From CAYYJS01 sp964472315 (lineage in GTDB: Bacteria; Verrucomicrobiota; Kiritimatiellia; UBA8416): DNA of 62,309 bases. Location of the stretch: positions 1 through 62,309 of the forward strand of contig CAYYJS010000018.1 in assembly GCA_964472315.1 (NCBI GenBank), written 5' to 3'. Position numbers and translations under genes: made by a program. The notes under the pieces are model-generated. The model was given only the letters and a program-made list of their open reading frames with translations. It searched no databases and was not told the DNA's origin. How positions within the stretch are numbered: the first letter of the stretch is position 1; every line of letters begins with the position of its first letter. Shown here in pieces: positions 24,880 to 32,543 of this stretch.

Positions 24880-26325
24880 TCAGGCGCCTGCCTTCCCATC
24901 GCTCAGGCACACGGTCGCGCGCTTGCCCGGACGAACCATGTGGACCGAACAGGCCAGACACGGATCGAACGAATGCACCACGCGCAGGACTTCGATCGGG
25001 TTCGCCAAGTCCCGCACCGGCGTCCCGATCAGCGCTTGTTCCACGGCGCCATGCTGCCCCGTGTCATCCATCGGCGAGCAATTCCAGCCCGTCGGCGTGA
25101 CAACCTGGTACTGCGTCAGCCGGGAGTTACCGATCTGCGTCCAGTGACCCAGCGCGCCGCGCGGCGCCTCCGTCAGGCCGACACCCGTTCCGGAGACCGG
25201 CGTCGCCTTATGGGTGTACACCGGTCCGCCCGGCACAAGCTGGTCGAGCCAGCCGTTCATGGCGTCGCCGACCTTCTCGGTCTCCAGCGCCCGCGCCACG
25301 ATCCGGTCGATGGCCGAGATGCCGTAGCGGTAGTCGCCGTTGACCCACATGCGCGCCAGCGGCCCGACCTCGTGCACCACGCCCTGATAGCGCGGCGCCT
25401 TGATCCAGGAATACGCGCCGGCCTTGTCCGCGCTCGGTTCCGTCACGCCGTTGGCCGGCGTCCGGTTGCCGCTATTGGCGGTGTACCAGGAATGCGCGAC
25501 GTGCTCGCTGATCTGCGAGTCGTCCACGGTTCCGTAGGCGCCGTTCGTGTAGCGCCCGCGCTTCAGCAGCTTGGACGCGCCCGCGGCATCGAGGTCGAAC
25601 ACCCCGTACGCCAACAGGTTGCCGCACCCCTTGCCGATGTGCTGGTAGTGGGAGAAGACGCTCAGCAGCGCTTCGCCGTCGGCCAGCATCACATTGGAGA
25701 CGAAGCTCCGCAGCTCGGCGAGCAGCACCCGGAAGGCGGCGATATCGGCGGCCGTGACGGGCTTCGAGGCCCCGCCGGGCACGAAGTTCACCGCGCACGG
25801 CAGGTGTCCGCCCATGATCGCTCCCATCTGGTGCGCCTTGCGACGCATCTCCAGCGCCTTGACGTAGTTGTTCACCAGGGCCACCGCCGTGGCGCCCGTG
25901 ACCATATCCGGCGCCGCCAGATGCGGCCGCCACGGCGACATGTCGAGAATGCCGTCGGTATTGATGTAATCCGGCGCCGCCAGGTGGTAGAAGTGCAGGA
26001 TATGCGACTGGAGGTAATTCGCCCCCAGCACCAGGTTGCGCACGATCCGGCCGTTTTCGGCCGGGGTCAGCGCGTACGCGTCTTCCAGCGCCAGCGAGGA
26101 CGCCATGCCGTGCGACACCGGACACACACCGCAGATGCGTTGGGTCAGGTGTACGGCGTCACGAGGATCGCGCCCCGCCAGAATACGCTCGAATCCGCGG
26201 AACATCTGTCCCGCGGCCTTGGCGTCGATAACGACGTCGACGCCGCTGACCGCCTCGACGGTCACCTCGATATCGAGATGTCCTTCGACGCGAGTCATCG
26301 GACTCACACTAATTGTCGTAGCCAT
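24880..26325 (-). CDS. [NiFe] hydrogenase large subunit
   Basis: Catalytic subunit of 481 residues. The four Ni-binding cysteines are present: RICGVCPVSH near the N-terminus and DPCLACSVH near the C-terminus. The sequence starts SPMTRVEGHLDIEV, typical of group 1 uptake hydrogenases. The 19 residues after the last His (MVRPGKRATV to the end) form the extension cut off by the HyaD-type protease. AAAGGAG precedes the ATG, 18 bp from the small-subunit gene. It is shorter than many Hyn/Hya large subunits (about 550-600). It would oxidise H2 outside the cytoplasmic membrane, riding with the Tat-exported small subunit. No cytochrome b or c partner gene is visible. Confidence 0.95.
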   Translation of the reverse strand: MATTISVSPMTRVEGHLDIEVTVEAVSGVDVVIDAKAAGQMFRGFERILAGRDPRDAVHLTQRICGVCPVSHGMASSLALEDAYALTPAENGRIVRNLVLGANYLQSHILHFYHLAAPDYINTDGILDMSPWRPHLAAPDMVTGATAVALVNNYVKALEMRRKAHQMGAIMGGHLPCAVNFVPGGASKPVTAADIAAFRVLLAELRSFVSNVMLADGEALLSVFSHYQHIGKGCGNLLAYGVFDLDAAGASKLLKRGRYTNGAYGTVDDSQISEHVAHSWYTANSGNRTPANGVTEPSADKAGAYSWIKAPRYQGVVHEVGPLARMWVNGDYRYGISAIDRIVARALETEKVGDAMNGWLDQLVPGGPVYTHKATPVSGTGVGLTEAPRGALGHWTQIGNSRLTQYQVVTPTGWNCSPMDDTGQHGAVEQALIGTPVRDLANPIEVLRVVHSFDPCLACSVHMVRPGKRATVCLSDGKAGA

Positions 26326-26343
26326 GTTGTTCTCCTTTGGGCC

Positions 26344-27279
26344 CTATTGGATATTCCGGTAAAACGGCGACATGCCGTCCGGGAAGGTTCGTTCCGTGCA
26401 GCCGATGCAGGTGGCGCCGGAGGCCGAGCACCAGCTCACGCCCTTCTGTCCGGCGGCGCCGCCGTTCCAGAATCGCTGGTTGCAGTCGGCGAATGTGTTG
26501 GGGCCGCGGCAACCGATTTCCTTTGTGCACCCGCCCTGGCCGGGCCGGTTGGCCTCCTGAGTGCCCTTCAGATGGCAGTTGTCGTGCAACTTCTTGCCGA
26601 AGAAGCTGGTCGGCCGGCCGTATGCGTCCAATGCCGGCGCGGCGCCGTTGGCCAGGATGTAGGCCACGGTGCCGACCACCCAGTCCGGATGGATCGGGCA
26701 GCCGGGGACCTTGATCACCGGTTTGCCGTTGTAGGAACTCGCGAGCCCCTGCGCGCCGGTGGGGTTGCCCGCGGCGGCCGGAATGCCTCCGTAGCACGCG
26801 CAGGTGCCGACACCCATGACGAACGCGGCCCGCTTGGCGTAGCGCTCCACGGCCTTGTCGAACGTCAGGCCCGGCCACAGGTTGCAGAACTTGCCGCCGC
26901 TACCGGTCGGAATGGCGCCTTCCAGAGCGAGGACATACCCGCCCTGCCGGTACGTGCGCTCGACCTGCGCGATCGCCAGATTGCCGGTCGCCGCCGTCAG
27001 GTTGGGGTGGAAGTTGATGTCCAGCGTGTTGACGGCCAGTTCCTCGATGGTCGCGTAGTAGATGCTGTTCAGCAACGACACCGAGCATCCGGTGCAGGAC
27101 TGTCCCTGCAGCCACAACACGGGGACGCCGCCATTCGCCGTTTCCTTCGCTTGAGCCTCGCCGACGAGGTTCACCAGGCCGGTGGCCTGCAGACCAAAGG
27201 CAGCGCCGATGGCCGATGTCGCACGCAGGAAGTCGCGGCGTGTCACGCCGGTCCCGCACATGTATTCACAGTCACTCAT
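26344..27279 (-). CDS. [NiFe] hydrogenase small subunit, Tat-exported
   Basis: Electron-transfer subunit of 311 residues carrying FeS clusters. The N-terminus has a twin-arginine signal (VTRRDFLRATSAIG), which implies export of the folded heterodimer. Cluster motifs follow: QSCTGCSVSLLN and EGAIPTG for the proximal cluster, VGTCACYGG, VPGCPIHPDW, then HDNCHLKG and CNQRFWNGG/CSASGATCIGCTERTFPDG for the medial and distal clusters. GTCACYGG has an extra Cys where many homologues have Thr or Ser. The C-terminus ends soon after the last cluster without a membrane helix, so the enzyme is either soluble in the periplasm or needs an unseen anchor. AAGGAGAG precedes ATG 27279. Confidence 0.95.
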   Translation of the reverse strand: MSDCEYMCGTGVTRRDFLRATSAIGAAFGLQATGLVNLVGEAQAKETANGGVPVLWLQGQSCTGCSVSLLNSIYYATIEELAVNTLDINFHPNLTAATGNLAIAQVERTYRQGGYVLALEGAIPTGSGGKFCNLWPGLTFDKAVERYAKRAAFVMGVGTCACYGGIPAAAGNPTGAQGLASSYNGKPVIKVPGCPIHPDWVVGTVAYILANGAAPALDAYGRPTSFFGKKLHDNCHLKGTQEANRPGQGGCTKEIGCRGPNTFADCNQRFWNGGAAGQKGVSWCSASGATCIGCTERTFPDGMSPFYRNIQ

Positions 27280-27496
27280 TCCAGTCTCTCCTTGCACTTG
27301 CGGTTGCCGCACCGAGATCCGTGCCGCGGGTCACCGTGGCGAATCCCGGAATCTTTTCGAACGCGTCGCCGGACTCGGTCGTCCGCGTATCGCGCGCGCC
27401 GCGGCCGGCCTTGTGCAGCCATGTCGCGGCGTTATCCATGTTCTCTCTCAACTCCCGGATCGGATGTGTCAGGAAGCTCCTTCGCGTCATCCTCAT
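27272..27496 (-). CDS. Possible small leader gene of the hydrogenase operon
   Basis: Open frame of 74 codons with the best ribosome-binding site in this region: AAAGGAGG 7 bases before ATG 27496. The product starts MRMTRRSFLTHPIRELREN, which recalls a twin-arginine motif, but no hydrophobic segment follows. The rest is polar, with no recognised domain. It ends inside the first codons of the small-subunit gene (8-bp overlap), so translation could be coupled. It could be a true small hydrogenase-associated protein, a coupling leader, or a decayed gene. Confidence 0.4.
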   Translation of the reverse strand: MRMTRRSFLTHPIRELRENMDNAATWLHKAGRGARDTRTTESGDAFEKIPGFATVTRGTDLGAATASARRDWNE

Positions 27497-27776
27497 GCAT
27501 CATCCTCCTTTGTCGAAGCCGCACACCACCCGCCGTCATCCGGCGAACGTTGTGGCGCACTGAGACCAGTTTCAGGCCGGACGCCCGTTTTGGGCAGAGG
27601 AATGATCTATGAAGACGGGGACTTTTCTACGTATCGCGGCAAAAGCGCGGTTTAACGGGTCGCCCGCCCCTGAATATCGCGGTCTTCGCCTGAAAATCCC
27701 CCTCGCAAGACCGGATGCGCCGACGGCTTCCCGCCGGCATCGGGCGCACCGTGCATTTGGGAACGAGTTTCTTCTG
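27497..27776. other. Divergent intergenic region between hydrogenase operon and arsR1
   Basis: Non-coding spacer between the minus-strand hydrogenase genes and the plus-strand arsR cluster. An in-frame upstream extension of arsR1 is open, but has no supporting start site and reads as low-quality sequence. I see no further repeat or RNA structure that I can support. Confidence 0.5.
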
Positions 27777-27806
27777 TTGCATTGTTGCGCAACATTGCGG
27801 TATAGT
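27777..27806 (+). promoter_or_regulatory. arsR1 promoter with internal ArsR-type operator; probably leaderless
   Basis: TTGCAT (27777-27782) and TATAGT (27801-27806) are 18 bp apart. Between them lies the perfect palindrome TGTTGCGCAACA (27783-27794), an obvious repressor site. The expected transcription start (about 7 bases after TATAGT) falls on or next to the ATG at 27813. No Shine-Dalgarno sequence exists, which suggests a leaderless mRNA. Confidence 0.6.
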
Positions 27807-27812
27807 GACCGC

Positions 27813-28127
27813 ATGAAAGCAGAAGAGTTTCAGGCGCGCGCTCGGATCATGAAAGCTTTGTCGAGTCCGGTACGGCTGATGATCGTGGATGAGTTGAGCC
27901 GGGGCGAGCGGTGCATGTGCGAGTTGCAGCCGATGTTCCCGATGAACAAGTCCACGCTCTCGCGACACGTGACGGCCCTGAAGAATGTGGGGATCGTCAG
28001 CGAGCGCCGGGAAGGCGCACGAATTGTTCTGCGACTGCAGACGCCCTGTATTCTGAACGTCTTCGACTGCGCGATGGGCGTGATCCGAGACGAGGCCAGA
28101 CGGAAGGCGAAGTGGGCTAAAGGGTAA
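27813..28127 (+). CDS. arsR: ArsR/SmtB-family repressor
   Basis: Winged-helix metalloregulator of 104 residues. The N-terminal helix (FQARARIMKALSSPVRLMIV) leads into SRGERCMCELQPMF, where the CMC motif of the ArsR family provides As(III)/Sb(III) ligands, and a recognition helix (NKSTLSRHVTALKNVGIV). The wing is RREGARIVLRL. ATG 27813 was chosen over the upstream in-frame start because the promoter and operator lie immediately before it. It heads a plus-strand cluster of permease, thioredoxin, ProC-like and ArsG-like genes and probably represses all of them. Confidence 0.88.
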   Translation: MKAEEFQARARIMKALSSPVRLMIVDELSRGERCMCELQPMFPMNKSTLSRHVTALKNVGIVSERREGARIVLRLQTPCILNVFDCAMGVIRDEARRKAKWAKG

Positions 28128-28132
28128 CCGTG

Positions 28133-28200
28133 AGCTTGGCGTCCTTGGCGGCTTCGCGAGAGATGAGCCTTTCTCGCCACGGCGCAAGGAACGCAAAGGA
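28133..28200. repeat. Interspersed hairpin repeat, copy 1 (cttggcg / cgcaagg arms)
   Basis: Imperfect inverted repeat: cttggcgtccttggcggctt at the left and cggcgcaaggaacgcaaagg at the right. It matches the design of copy 2 at 29861-29942, but with the arm order reversed. The end of the element (aaaggag) supplies the ribosome-binding site of the permease gene. Confidence 0.7.
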
Positions 28201-28209
28201 GATCGGAAA

Positions 28210-29601
28210 ATGGATGCCGGCAGTCGAAAAGAGGTCAGGATTCTGGGTTGGCTGATCGGGCTGTTCGCGGTCCTGTATTATCTGCCCGTCGAGACGGCGC
28301 GGTTTCAGGGCGCCGTGATCGAGTCCTTCAAGCTGGCGAAGTGGTATGCCCGGGAGCATGTCGTGCTTTGCCTCATCCCCGCTTTCTTCATCGCCGGTGC
28401 CATCGGCGTGTTCGTCAGCCAGAACGCGGTGATGAAGTATTTCGGCCCCAAGGCATCGAAATGGCTCTCCTACTCGGTGGCTTCCGTCTCCGGAACCATC
28501 CTCGCGGTCTGTTCCTGCACGGTTCTTCCCCTCTTTGGCGGCATCTACATGCGCGGCGCAGGTCTCGGCCCGGCCATCGCGTTCCTGTACTCCGGCCCGG
28601 CGATCAACGTGCTGGCAATCGTGCTGACGGCACGCGTGCTGGGCTGGCAACTGGGCGTGGCGCGGGCGGTCGGCGCGGTGGCGTTCAGCGTCGTGATCGG
28701 CTTGCTGATGCACCTGATCTTTCTGAAAGAAGAGCGGGCGAAGGCGGCTGAACCGCAAGACGTGTTTGCCGGCGCTGACGAGAAGGGCGAACGTCCGCTG
28801 TGGCAGGTGGCGCTCTACTTCTTCTCCATGGTCGGCATCCTGGTGTTCGCCAACTGGGGCAAGCCGATGGAGCAGACAGGGCTCTGGCACACCATCTTCA
28901 AGGCCAAGTGGCTGGTGACGGCGCTGTTCGCGGCGCTTTTGGGCGGTTGCCTGTGGCGATTTTTCAAGGTGCGTCTCGCCTGGATCGCTTTGGCGGCAGC
29001 ACCGGCGGTGGTCCTGGCGATCGCGTTTCCGGGGTATCCGGTGGCCGCTTTCGCGGCCGGCTCGGCCGGGTTGGCCGGTCTGACGTTCTTCGGCGGTGCG
29101 GAACTGAAGGACTGGCGCGACCAGAGTTGGGGGTTCGCGAAACAGATCCTACCCCTGCTGTTCGGCGGCGTGCTGGGGGCCGGCTTCTTTCTGGGCAGCC
29201 CCGAGGGCAAAGACGCGGGGATCGTTCCGAACGTGTGGATTCAGGCGCTGGTCGGCGATTCACCCTCCGCGCTGCTGTCCTTGATCTCCAGCGACGCCAG
29301 CCAAGCGCCGGGATGGCTGGCTTTCGTCTGGCCGGTGTGGACCAACTTCTTTGCCGCGTTCACCGGGGCGCTGATGTATTTCGCCACGCTGACCGAAGTG
29401 CCGATTCTACGGGGTCTGCTGGACAGCGGCATGGGCCAGGGGCCAGCCCTCGCCCTCCTCCTGGCCGGACCGGCGCTTTCGTTGCCGAACATGCTGGTGA
29501 TCAACTCGATCTTGGGACCGAAGAAGACGCTGACGTTTGTCGGCTTGGTTGTAATCATGGCGACGATCACGGGGATCGTGTTCGGAGCGCTTGTGATATG
29601 A
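28210..29601 (+). CDS. ArsP/DUF318-type permease
   Basis: Integral membrane protein of 463 residues with about ten hydrophobic segments. The first half carries the family signature FFIAGAIGVFVSQNAVMKYF, SGTILAVCSCTVLPLFGGIY and AIAFLYSGPAINVLAIVLTA. The second half carries GALMYFATLTEVPILRGLL, LLLAGPALSLPNML and GPKKTLTFVGLVV. The paired CSCTV region and the repeated half-structure are typical of DUF318 permeases, which include ArsP exporters of trivalent organoarsenicals. The context (arsR upstream, thioredoxin-type small protein 17 bp downstream) supports an arsenical export role. AAGGAG of the preceding repeat lies 9 bases before the ATG. Export of another soft metal is the alternative. 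Confidence 0.85.
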   Translation: MDAGSRKEVRILGWLIGLFAVLYYLPVETARFQGAVIESFKLAKWYAREHVVLCLIPAFFIAGAIGVFVSQNAVMKYFGPKASKWLSYSVASVSGTILAVCSCTVLPLFGGIYMRGAGLGPAIAFLYSGPAINVLAIVLTARVLGWQLGVARAVGAVAFSVVIGLLMHLIFLKEERAKAAEPQDVFAGADEKGERPLWQVALYFFSMVGILVFANWGKPMEQTGLWHTIFKAKWLVTALFAALLGGCLWRFFKVRLAWIALAAAPAVVLAIAFPGYPVAAFAAGSAGLAGLTFFGGAELKDWRDQSWGFAKQILPLLFGGVLGAGFFLGSPEGKDAGIVPNVWIQALVGDSPSALLSLISSDASQAPGWLAFVWPVWTNFFAAFTGALMYFATLTEVPILRGLLDSGMGQGPALALLLAGPALSLPNMLVINSILGPKKTLTFVGLVVIMATITGIVFGALVI

Positions 29602-29618
29602 AAAGGCAGGAGCATACA

Positions 29619-29855
29619 ATGTCGAAACGCATCCAAATCCTGGGCACGGGCTGTCCGAAATGCAAGCTGCTGACGGCGAACGCGGAAGCGGCTGTCAAGG
29701 CGCTGGGCATCGAGGCCACGGTCGAGAAAGTCGACAAGATCGTGGAAATCATGAAGTTCAACGTCATGATGACACCCGCGCTGGTCGTGGACGGGCAGGT
29801 GAAAAGCACGGGGAAGGTGTTGAGCGCGGAGGATATCAAGAAGGTTCTGGCGTAG
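29619..29855 (+). CDS. Small thioredoxin/glutaredoxin-like redox protein (Thioredoxin_3 type)
   Basis: Compact 78-residue redox protein. The active site is GTGCPKCKLL at the N-terminus, followed by a thioredoxin-fold core with the cis-Pro block MMTPALVVDGQVKSTGKV. Members of this family regularly accompany DUF318 permeases, presumably handling thiol exchange on the metalloid or the permease. It is the second structural gene after arsR1, and AGGCAGGAG lies just upstream of the ATG. It is soluble and cytoplasmic, with no signal sequence. Confidence 0.9.
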   Translation: MSKRIQILGTGCPKCKLLTANAEAAVKALGIEATVEKVDKIVEIMKFNVMMTPALVVDGQVKSTGKVLSAEDIKKVLA

Positions 29856-29860
29856 GAGTC

Positions 29861-29942
29861 TCTCGCAAAGGCGCAAAGGCGCAAAGAGGGAATGCCTGAA
29901 ACGCTTGGCGCTCTTGGCGGCTTTGCGAAAACACGGAAAGGA
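29861..29942. repeat. Interspersed hairpin repeat, copy 2 (cgcaaag / cttggcg arms)
   Basis: Tandem cgcaaagg units (29864-29888) pair imperfectly with the later cttggcgctcttggcggctttgcg arm. It is the inverse arrangement of copy 1. The element again ends in aaaggag, the ribosome-binding site for the ProC-like gene at 29949. Confidence 0.7.
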
Positions 29943-29948
29943 GGGATC

Positions 29949-30722
29949 ATGAGCACGAAGAGCATCGGATTCATCGGAAGCGGCAGGATTGCGACGATCT
30001 TTCTGGGCGGTTGGAACCGGGCAGGCGCCATGCCGGGCGAAGTGGTCGTCTTTGACAGCAACCAGGAAGCGACAACGAAGCTCAGGCTCCTGTTCCCAAC
30101 CACCCGAGTCGGGACCCTCGCGGAAGCCGCGGGACAGGACATTGTGTTCCTGGCCGTGCATCCGCCGGTCATCGGCAGCGTGCTTCCACAGGTGAAACCG
30201 GCGTTGAAGGCCGACTCCATTCTGGTGTCGCTCGCGCCGAAGTTCACGCTGGCGAAACTGACGGAGATACTGGGCGGATTCCGCCGCATTGCACGCATGA
30301 TCCCGAATGCGCCGTCCATCGTCGGCAAGGGCTACAACCCCACCGCGTTCGGCGAAGCATTGGGGGAACAGGATCGCGCGGCGCTGCGCGACTGTCTTGC
30401 CGGACTGGGCGAGTGCGTTGAAGTCCCCGAGGCGCACCTGGAGGTCTACGCGGTCGTGTCGGCCATGGGCCTGACCTTCCTTTGGCCGCAACTCGACATG
30501 CTGACATCGCTGGCCGAGACTTCCGGGCTTTCGCGACAAGCGGCGTGGGACGGCATCGAGAAAATGCTGGCCGGCGCCGTGGCCACCATGCGGGACTCCG
30601 GGTTAACCTCCGCCGAGGTGCAGGACCTGGTGCCGGTGAAACCCGTTGCGGAGGAAACGAACGCGTTTGTCAGCGCCGCGAAACCAAAACTGGAAGGGCT
30701 GTTGGCTAAACTGAGGCCGTGA
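29949..30722 (+). CDS. Pyrroline-5-carboxylate reductase-like oxidoreductase
   Basis: NAD(P)-dependent reductase of 257 residues. The N-terminal Rossmann motif is IGFIGSGRIATIFLGGW, followed by FLAVHPPVIGSVLPQV and RRIARMIPNAPSIVGKGYNP, as in ProC. The C-terminal dimerisation helices (SRQAAWDGIEKMLAGAVAT and SGLTSAEVQDLVPVKPVAEE) differ from the standard proline enzyme, where GVTSPGGTT is expected, so its substrate may not be P5C. It sits in an arsenic-type cluster between two thioredoxin-fold genes, with no other proline gene nearby. Its role there is unclear; reductive detoxification chemistry is a speculation. Confidence 0.75.
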   Translation: MSTKSIGFIGSGRIATIFLGGWNRAGAMPGEVVVFDSNQEATTKLRLLFPTTRVGTLAEAAGQDIVFLAVHPPVIGSVLPQVKPALKADSILVSLAPKFTLAKLTEILGGFRRIARMIPNAPSIVGKGYNPTAFGEALGEQDRAALRDCLAGLGECVEVPEAHLEVYAVVSAMGLTFLWPQLDMLTSLAETSGLSRQAAWDGIEKMLAGAVATMRDSGLTSAEVQDLVPVKPVAEETNAFVSAAKPKLEGLLAKLRP

Positions 30723-30745
30723 CAGAAGGATAAGGAGATCGTTCC

Positions 30746-31963
30746 ATGAGCCGACAGAGGATTATCGCCGTGCTGTTGCCGAGTCTGTTCTGCGTTCTCG
30801 GAGTCACGCTTGCCCGCGGGGCCGAGAAGAGGCCAAAGCTGCTCGATCTGGGCGCCGGTCAGTGCATTCCGTGCAAGCTGATGGCGCCGACGCTGGAAGA
30901 GTTGAAGACGGAGCAAGCCGGGAAGCTCGATGTCGAGTTCGTCGATGTCTGGCAGAAGGCTAACGCGAAACGGGCGCTGGAGCACGGGATCAAGGCGATC
31001 CCGACCCAGATCTTCTTCGATGCCGACGGCAAGGAAGTCTGGCGGCACGAAGGCTTCATTTCCAAGCACGGGATTCTGCTCAAGTGGAAGGAACTCGGGG
31101 TGGATCTGAACGCCTTTGGCCCGACTTTCAAACGCCTCGAAGCGGCGGCCAAAGACGAGCGTCCGAAGGACAAGGTCTGCTTCATGTGCGATGGCGATGT
31201 CGATGCGAAAACCATGGTCACGGTCCCCACGGAGAAGGGCCATGTCAACCTGTGTTCCGCGCATCACCTTTTTGTCATGCTTTCGTGCCTGCAGAAGGAC
31301 CTGGCTGTCACGGAGCAGGCGGCGACCATCGCGGATGCGGCCACGGGGACGCTGATTCCCGTGATGACGGCAACGTATCTCTACGGCATGGACGAAAAGA
31401 CGGGGCGGCCCACCGTGAAGGCGTTTGGCGATCGCGCCGAGGCCGAGAAAACGCGGACGGCTGAAGGCGGCAGTCTGGTCGGATATGGCGTGCTGAAGAG
31501 CAAGGAACTGGCCGCACGGTGCGGGTTCTGCGACCGATCCGTCTATCCCGAAGACGTGGCGCTGGTGAAGATCGAGGGCGTGTATACGTGGGGATGCTGC
31601 GCGCATTGCGCCATGGGCTGCTCGGCGCGCGCGGGCAGGGATATCGAGGTCCATCAGCCCGATGGCCTGACCGGCGAGCCGGTCATCGTGAGGACCCTGG
31701 GCGGGTACGTGTCCTCCGTGGAGCCAAAGACCGCGGTGGCGTGGTTCGGCAAGCGCAAGAACGCGGAGGGCAAGTTCGTCTCCGCCGGTTGCTTCCACCA
31801 GGGGTTCTTTGCGAACGAAGACAACCTCAGACAGTGGGTGGAGCAGCATCCCATGGAGACGGGTGAGGCGATCACGATCGAGCAGTCGCTGCAGGACAAG
31901 CTGAAGATGTCGCCGGCCCAGATTCAGAAAGCCTGCAAGGTCGGCGAATGCTCCCCCAAGTGA
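30746..31963 (+). CDS. Exported thioredoxin-domain protein with Cys-rich, MerB-like C-terminal part
   Basis: Protein of 405 residues with a signal peptide (IIAVLLPSLFCVLGVTLARG). A thioredoxin domain follows with the active site GAGQCIPCKLM (C40, C43) and cis-Pro AIPTQIFF. The remainder is Cys/His-rich: VCFMCDGDV, NLCSAHHLF, CGFCDRSVYPED and GCCAHCAMGCSARAG. The tail (GCFHQGFFANEDNLRQWVEQ, then a GEAITIEQSLQDKL stretch) recalls the C-terminal part of the alkylmercury lyase/NosL group. I could not identify the MerB catalytic Cys-Asp-Cys set, so lyase activity is not claimed. The neighbours suggest an ArsE-like role, delivering metalloids or reductant to the ArsG-like permease. Confidence 0.7.
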   Translation: MSRQRIIAVLLPSLFCVLGVTLARGAEKRPKLLDLGAGQCIPCKLMAPTLEELKTEQAGKLDVEFVDVWQKANAKRALEHGIKAIPTQIFFDADGKEVWRHEGFISKHGILLKWKELGVDLNAFGPTFKRLEAAAKDERPKDKVCFMCDGDVDAKTMVTVPTEKGHVNLCSAHHLFVMLSCLQKDLAVTEQAATIADAATGTLIPVMTATYLYGMDEKTGRPTVKAFGDRAEAEKTRTAEGGSLVGYGVLKSKELAARCGFCDRSVYPEDVALVKIEGVYTWGCCAHCAMGCSARAGRDIEVHQPDGLTGEPVIVRTLGGYVSSVEPKTAVAWFGKRKNAEGKFVSAGCFHQGFFANEDNLRQWVEQHPMETGEAITIEQSLQDKLKMSPAQIQKACKVGECSPK

Positions 31964-31978
31964 ACGGTGAGGATTGCC

Positions 31979-32467
31979 ATGAGTGAGAAATTCGTCAAGC
32001 TGCTGACCCGCGTCTTGCTGGGCTTCGTGCTCGTCAGCGTCGGGTTCGCCTTGGGCAAGGAAGTCACGCTCCGGCGTCAGACACCTGCACCCGGCGCCGA
32101 CACGGCAACATCCGAGGCCGTCGGGGACAAGGTGGTTGTGACCTATCTGCACACCACGTTCCGTTGCGCGACCTGCAACGAGATCGAGCGGCTTACCAAG
32201 GTGCTGGTGGAGACCGAGTTCGGCGAGGAACTGAAAGCGGGCCGGATCGAATGGCGCGAAGTCAACTTCCAGGAGGACGAAGCCTTGGCAAAGCGCTACG
32301 AAGTGGTGTCGAGCTGCGTGGTGGTCGCCGACGTCCGGGCAGGCAAGGAAACGGGATTTCAGCGCCTGGATGACGTTTGGACCCGCTATCAGAATCCCGC
32401 GGACTTCGACGAGTACGTGGGCGCGGCGATACGGAAAAGCTTGGGAGAGAGCGGGAGGATGGAATGA
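31979..32467 (+). CDS. Membrane-anchored thioredoxin-fold CxxC protein
   Basis: Protein of 162 residues with one N-terminal membrane segment (LLTRVLLGFVLVSVGFALG) and an outward-facing domain. The motif YLHTTFRCATCNEIERLT has a CxxC in a thioredoxin-like position. Later blocks are WREVNFQEDEALAKRYEVV and a C-terminal VWTRYQNPADFDEYV. I recognise this as a recurrent partner of ArsR, thioredoxin and ArsG/CcdA-like genes. In the described arsEFG systems for aromatic arsenicals two such small proteins precede ArsG, so ArsF-like is the best guess. ATG 31979 has GGTGAGGA 5 bases upstream. Confidence 0.72.
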   Translation: MSEKFVKLLTRVLLGFVLVSVGFALGKEVTLRRQTPAPGADTATSEAVGDKVVVTYLHTTFRCATCNEIERLTKVLVETEFGEELKAGRIEWREVNFQEDEALAKRYEVVSSCVVVADVRAGKETGFQRLDDVWTRYQNPADFDEYVGAAIRKSLGESGRME

Positions 32468-32480
32468 TGAAAGAGAGAGA

Positions 32481-32520
32481 AACTTCCACCCTCCAACGTT
32501 CCAACATTCCACTATTCCTC
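32481..32520. repeat. Short intergenic repeat (ccaacgttccaacattcc type)
   Basis: Direct repetition of ttcca/ccaac units between two genes of the arsR1 cluster. This is a low-complexity intergenic element of a kind common in environmental PVC genomes. One copy only was found in this window. Confidence 0.5.
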
Positions 32521-32543
32521 TGTCCCGAAAGGAGGGTCTGCCT

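Noticed and set aside
28133..29942. Repeated cgcaaag units as a CRISPR array
   Set aside because: The units are 7-8 bp, without spacers of constant length, and there are no cas genes in the window.
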